The translations under genes were made by a program, and so were the position numbers. Below the pieces are notes generated by a model that was not told the DNA's origin, made no database searches, and saw only the letters and a program-made list of their open reading frames with translations. Below, piece after piece: positions 12,314-12,860 of a stretch of DNA of 12,860 nucleotides (position 1 is its first letter; the number at the start of each line of letters is the position of its first letter). The stretch comes from an uncultured Lachnospiraceae bacterium (lineage in GTDB: Bacteria; Bacillota; Clostridia; Lachnospirales; Lachnospiraceae): NCBI GenBank assembly GCA_946611525.1, contig CAMODS010000018.1, positions 1 through 12,860 on the forward strand, read 5' to 3'.

Positions 12314-12859
12314 ATGGCACTTTTAGATGAATGGAAAAAGCTTGCTTATGACGAGACCAAAGACAGAGGTACACTTAAAAAGATCTGGGACGATTATTTT
12401 ATCAAGGAAAAGGAGACCTACGAAAAGCTTTTAAAGACACCTGATGAAAAGGTTTCCGGTACCGTAAAGGAACTGGCTGAAAAGTATGAGCTCACACTCA
12501 TGGAGATGACCGGATTTTTAGACGGCATCAATGACAGCCTTGTATCCCCCAATCCTATTGAGACCATGGAAGAGGATACGGTAGTATCTTTAGACTTTGA
12601 CAATGAAAAGCTTTACAAAAACATGGTTAGGGCAGGAGCTGACTGGCTTTATGATCTGACTGAGTGGGATGAGATCTTTGATGAGGACAAGAAAAAGGCC
12701 CTCTATAAGGAGGAAAAGGCGTCCCATACATATCACAAGGCAGTAAAGGTTGGCAGAAATGATCCCTGTCCCTGCGGCAGCGGCAAGAAGTATAAGCAGT
12801 GCTGCATGAAAAAGGATCAGGAGGCTGAGCGCCAGGCCCTCGCCGCACTGAATGCATAA
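12314..12859 (+). CDS. SEC-C metal-binding motif protein
   Basis: This 181-residue, mostly helical and acidic protein ends with a SEC-C zinc finger, GRNDPCPCGSGKKYKQCC (147-164). The ligands C152, C154, C163 and C164 match the Cys-X-Cys...Cys-Cys/His pattern found at the C-terminus of SecA. SEC-C fingers bind Zn and in SecA contact SecB and ribosomes. In small proteins like this one the role is usually unassigned. The N-terminal 140 residues have no membrane segment or signal peptide and no motif that I recognise. They contain two tryptophan-bearing helices (W7, W25) and a WLYDLTEWDEIF stretch (111-122). The ATG at 12314 is chosen because the frame upstream is closed and the ATG at 12302 is out of use (stop two codons later). 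The Shine-Dalgarno is weak (GGA at 12304-12306, 7 bases away). It appears to be a single-gene unit. It could be a chaperone-like or ribosome-associated factor, but this is inference. Confidence 0.87.
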   Translation: MALLDEWKKLAYDETKDRGTLKKIWDDYFIKEKETYEKLLKTPDEKVSGTVKELAEKYELTLMEMTGFLDGINDSLVSPNPIETMEEDTVVSLDFDNEKLYKNMVRAGADWLYDLTEWDEIFDEDKKKALYKEEKASHTYHKAVKVGRNDPCPCGSGKKYKQCCMKKDQEAERQALAALNA

Positions 12860-12860
12860 G

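Noticed and set aside
12314..12859. SEC-C gene as a fragment of secA
   Set aside because: The upstream 140 residues show no SecA motor motifs, and the gene has its own promoter and start. The finger is a stand-alone SEC-C fusion.
1..12860. tRNA, rRNA, CRISPR array, transposase or prophage genes
   Set aside because: No tRNA-like cloverleaf, regularly spaced repeats or mobile-element proteins were seen on either strand by eye.

Overview
The window looks like a chromosomal segment of an anaerobic Bacillota bacterium, most likely a member of the Lachnospiraceae. The reasons are the gap-pgk-tpi glycolytic order, a clostridial-type PurA, stand-alone DegV proteins, strong AGGAGG-type ribosome binding sites, and large multi-domain hybrid histidine kinases. 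The family is inferred from sequence character, and the genus cannot be read from this window. Every convincing gene lies on the + strand.

Region 1 (1-5046) is housekeeping. It holds the 3' end of a glyceraldehyde-3-phosphate dehydrogenase gene, a terminator-like hairpin, pgk and a palindromic interspersed-repeat-like element. These are followed by tpiA, a DegV-family fatty-acid-binding protein gene, purA and a small two-helix membrane protein gene that overlaps purA by one base. A strong intrinsic terminator closes the region. The glycolytic genes prefer ATC and CTT codons, as expected for high expression. The signalling genes use more ATA and TTG-type codons.

Region 2 (5024-12219) is the notable part. 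It appears to be one four-gene transcription unit that starts at an extended -10 promoter (5024-5052) and ends at an intrinsic terminator (12190-12219). It encodes: (a) a membrane hybrid histidine kinase with a degenerate receiver, a canonical receiver and an HPt domain; (b) a membrane hybrid histidine kinase with a canonical receiver and a complete C-terminal DegV/FakB-like domain in the same frame; (c) a receiver-HPt protein with an extra helical tail; and (d) a two-receiver protein whose first receiver is degenerate. The unit has two kinases, four receivers with intact phospho-acceptor Asp residues, two pseudo-receivers and two HPt domains. No recognisable DNA-binding or enzymatic output domain is present. 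The simplest hypothesis is a self-contained multistep phosphorelay tied to acyl-chain (fatty acid) status through the fused DegV domain.

Region 3 (12222-12859) is a monocistron-like gene with its own extended -10 promoter. It encodes a 181-residue protein with a C-terminal zinc-binding SEC-C motif.

No rRNA, tRNA, CRISPR array, transposase or phage gene was seen.
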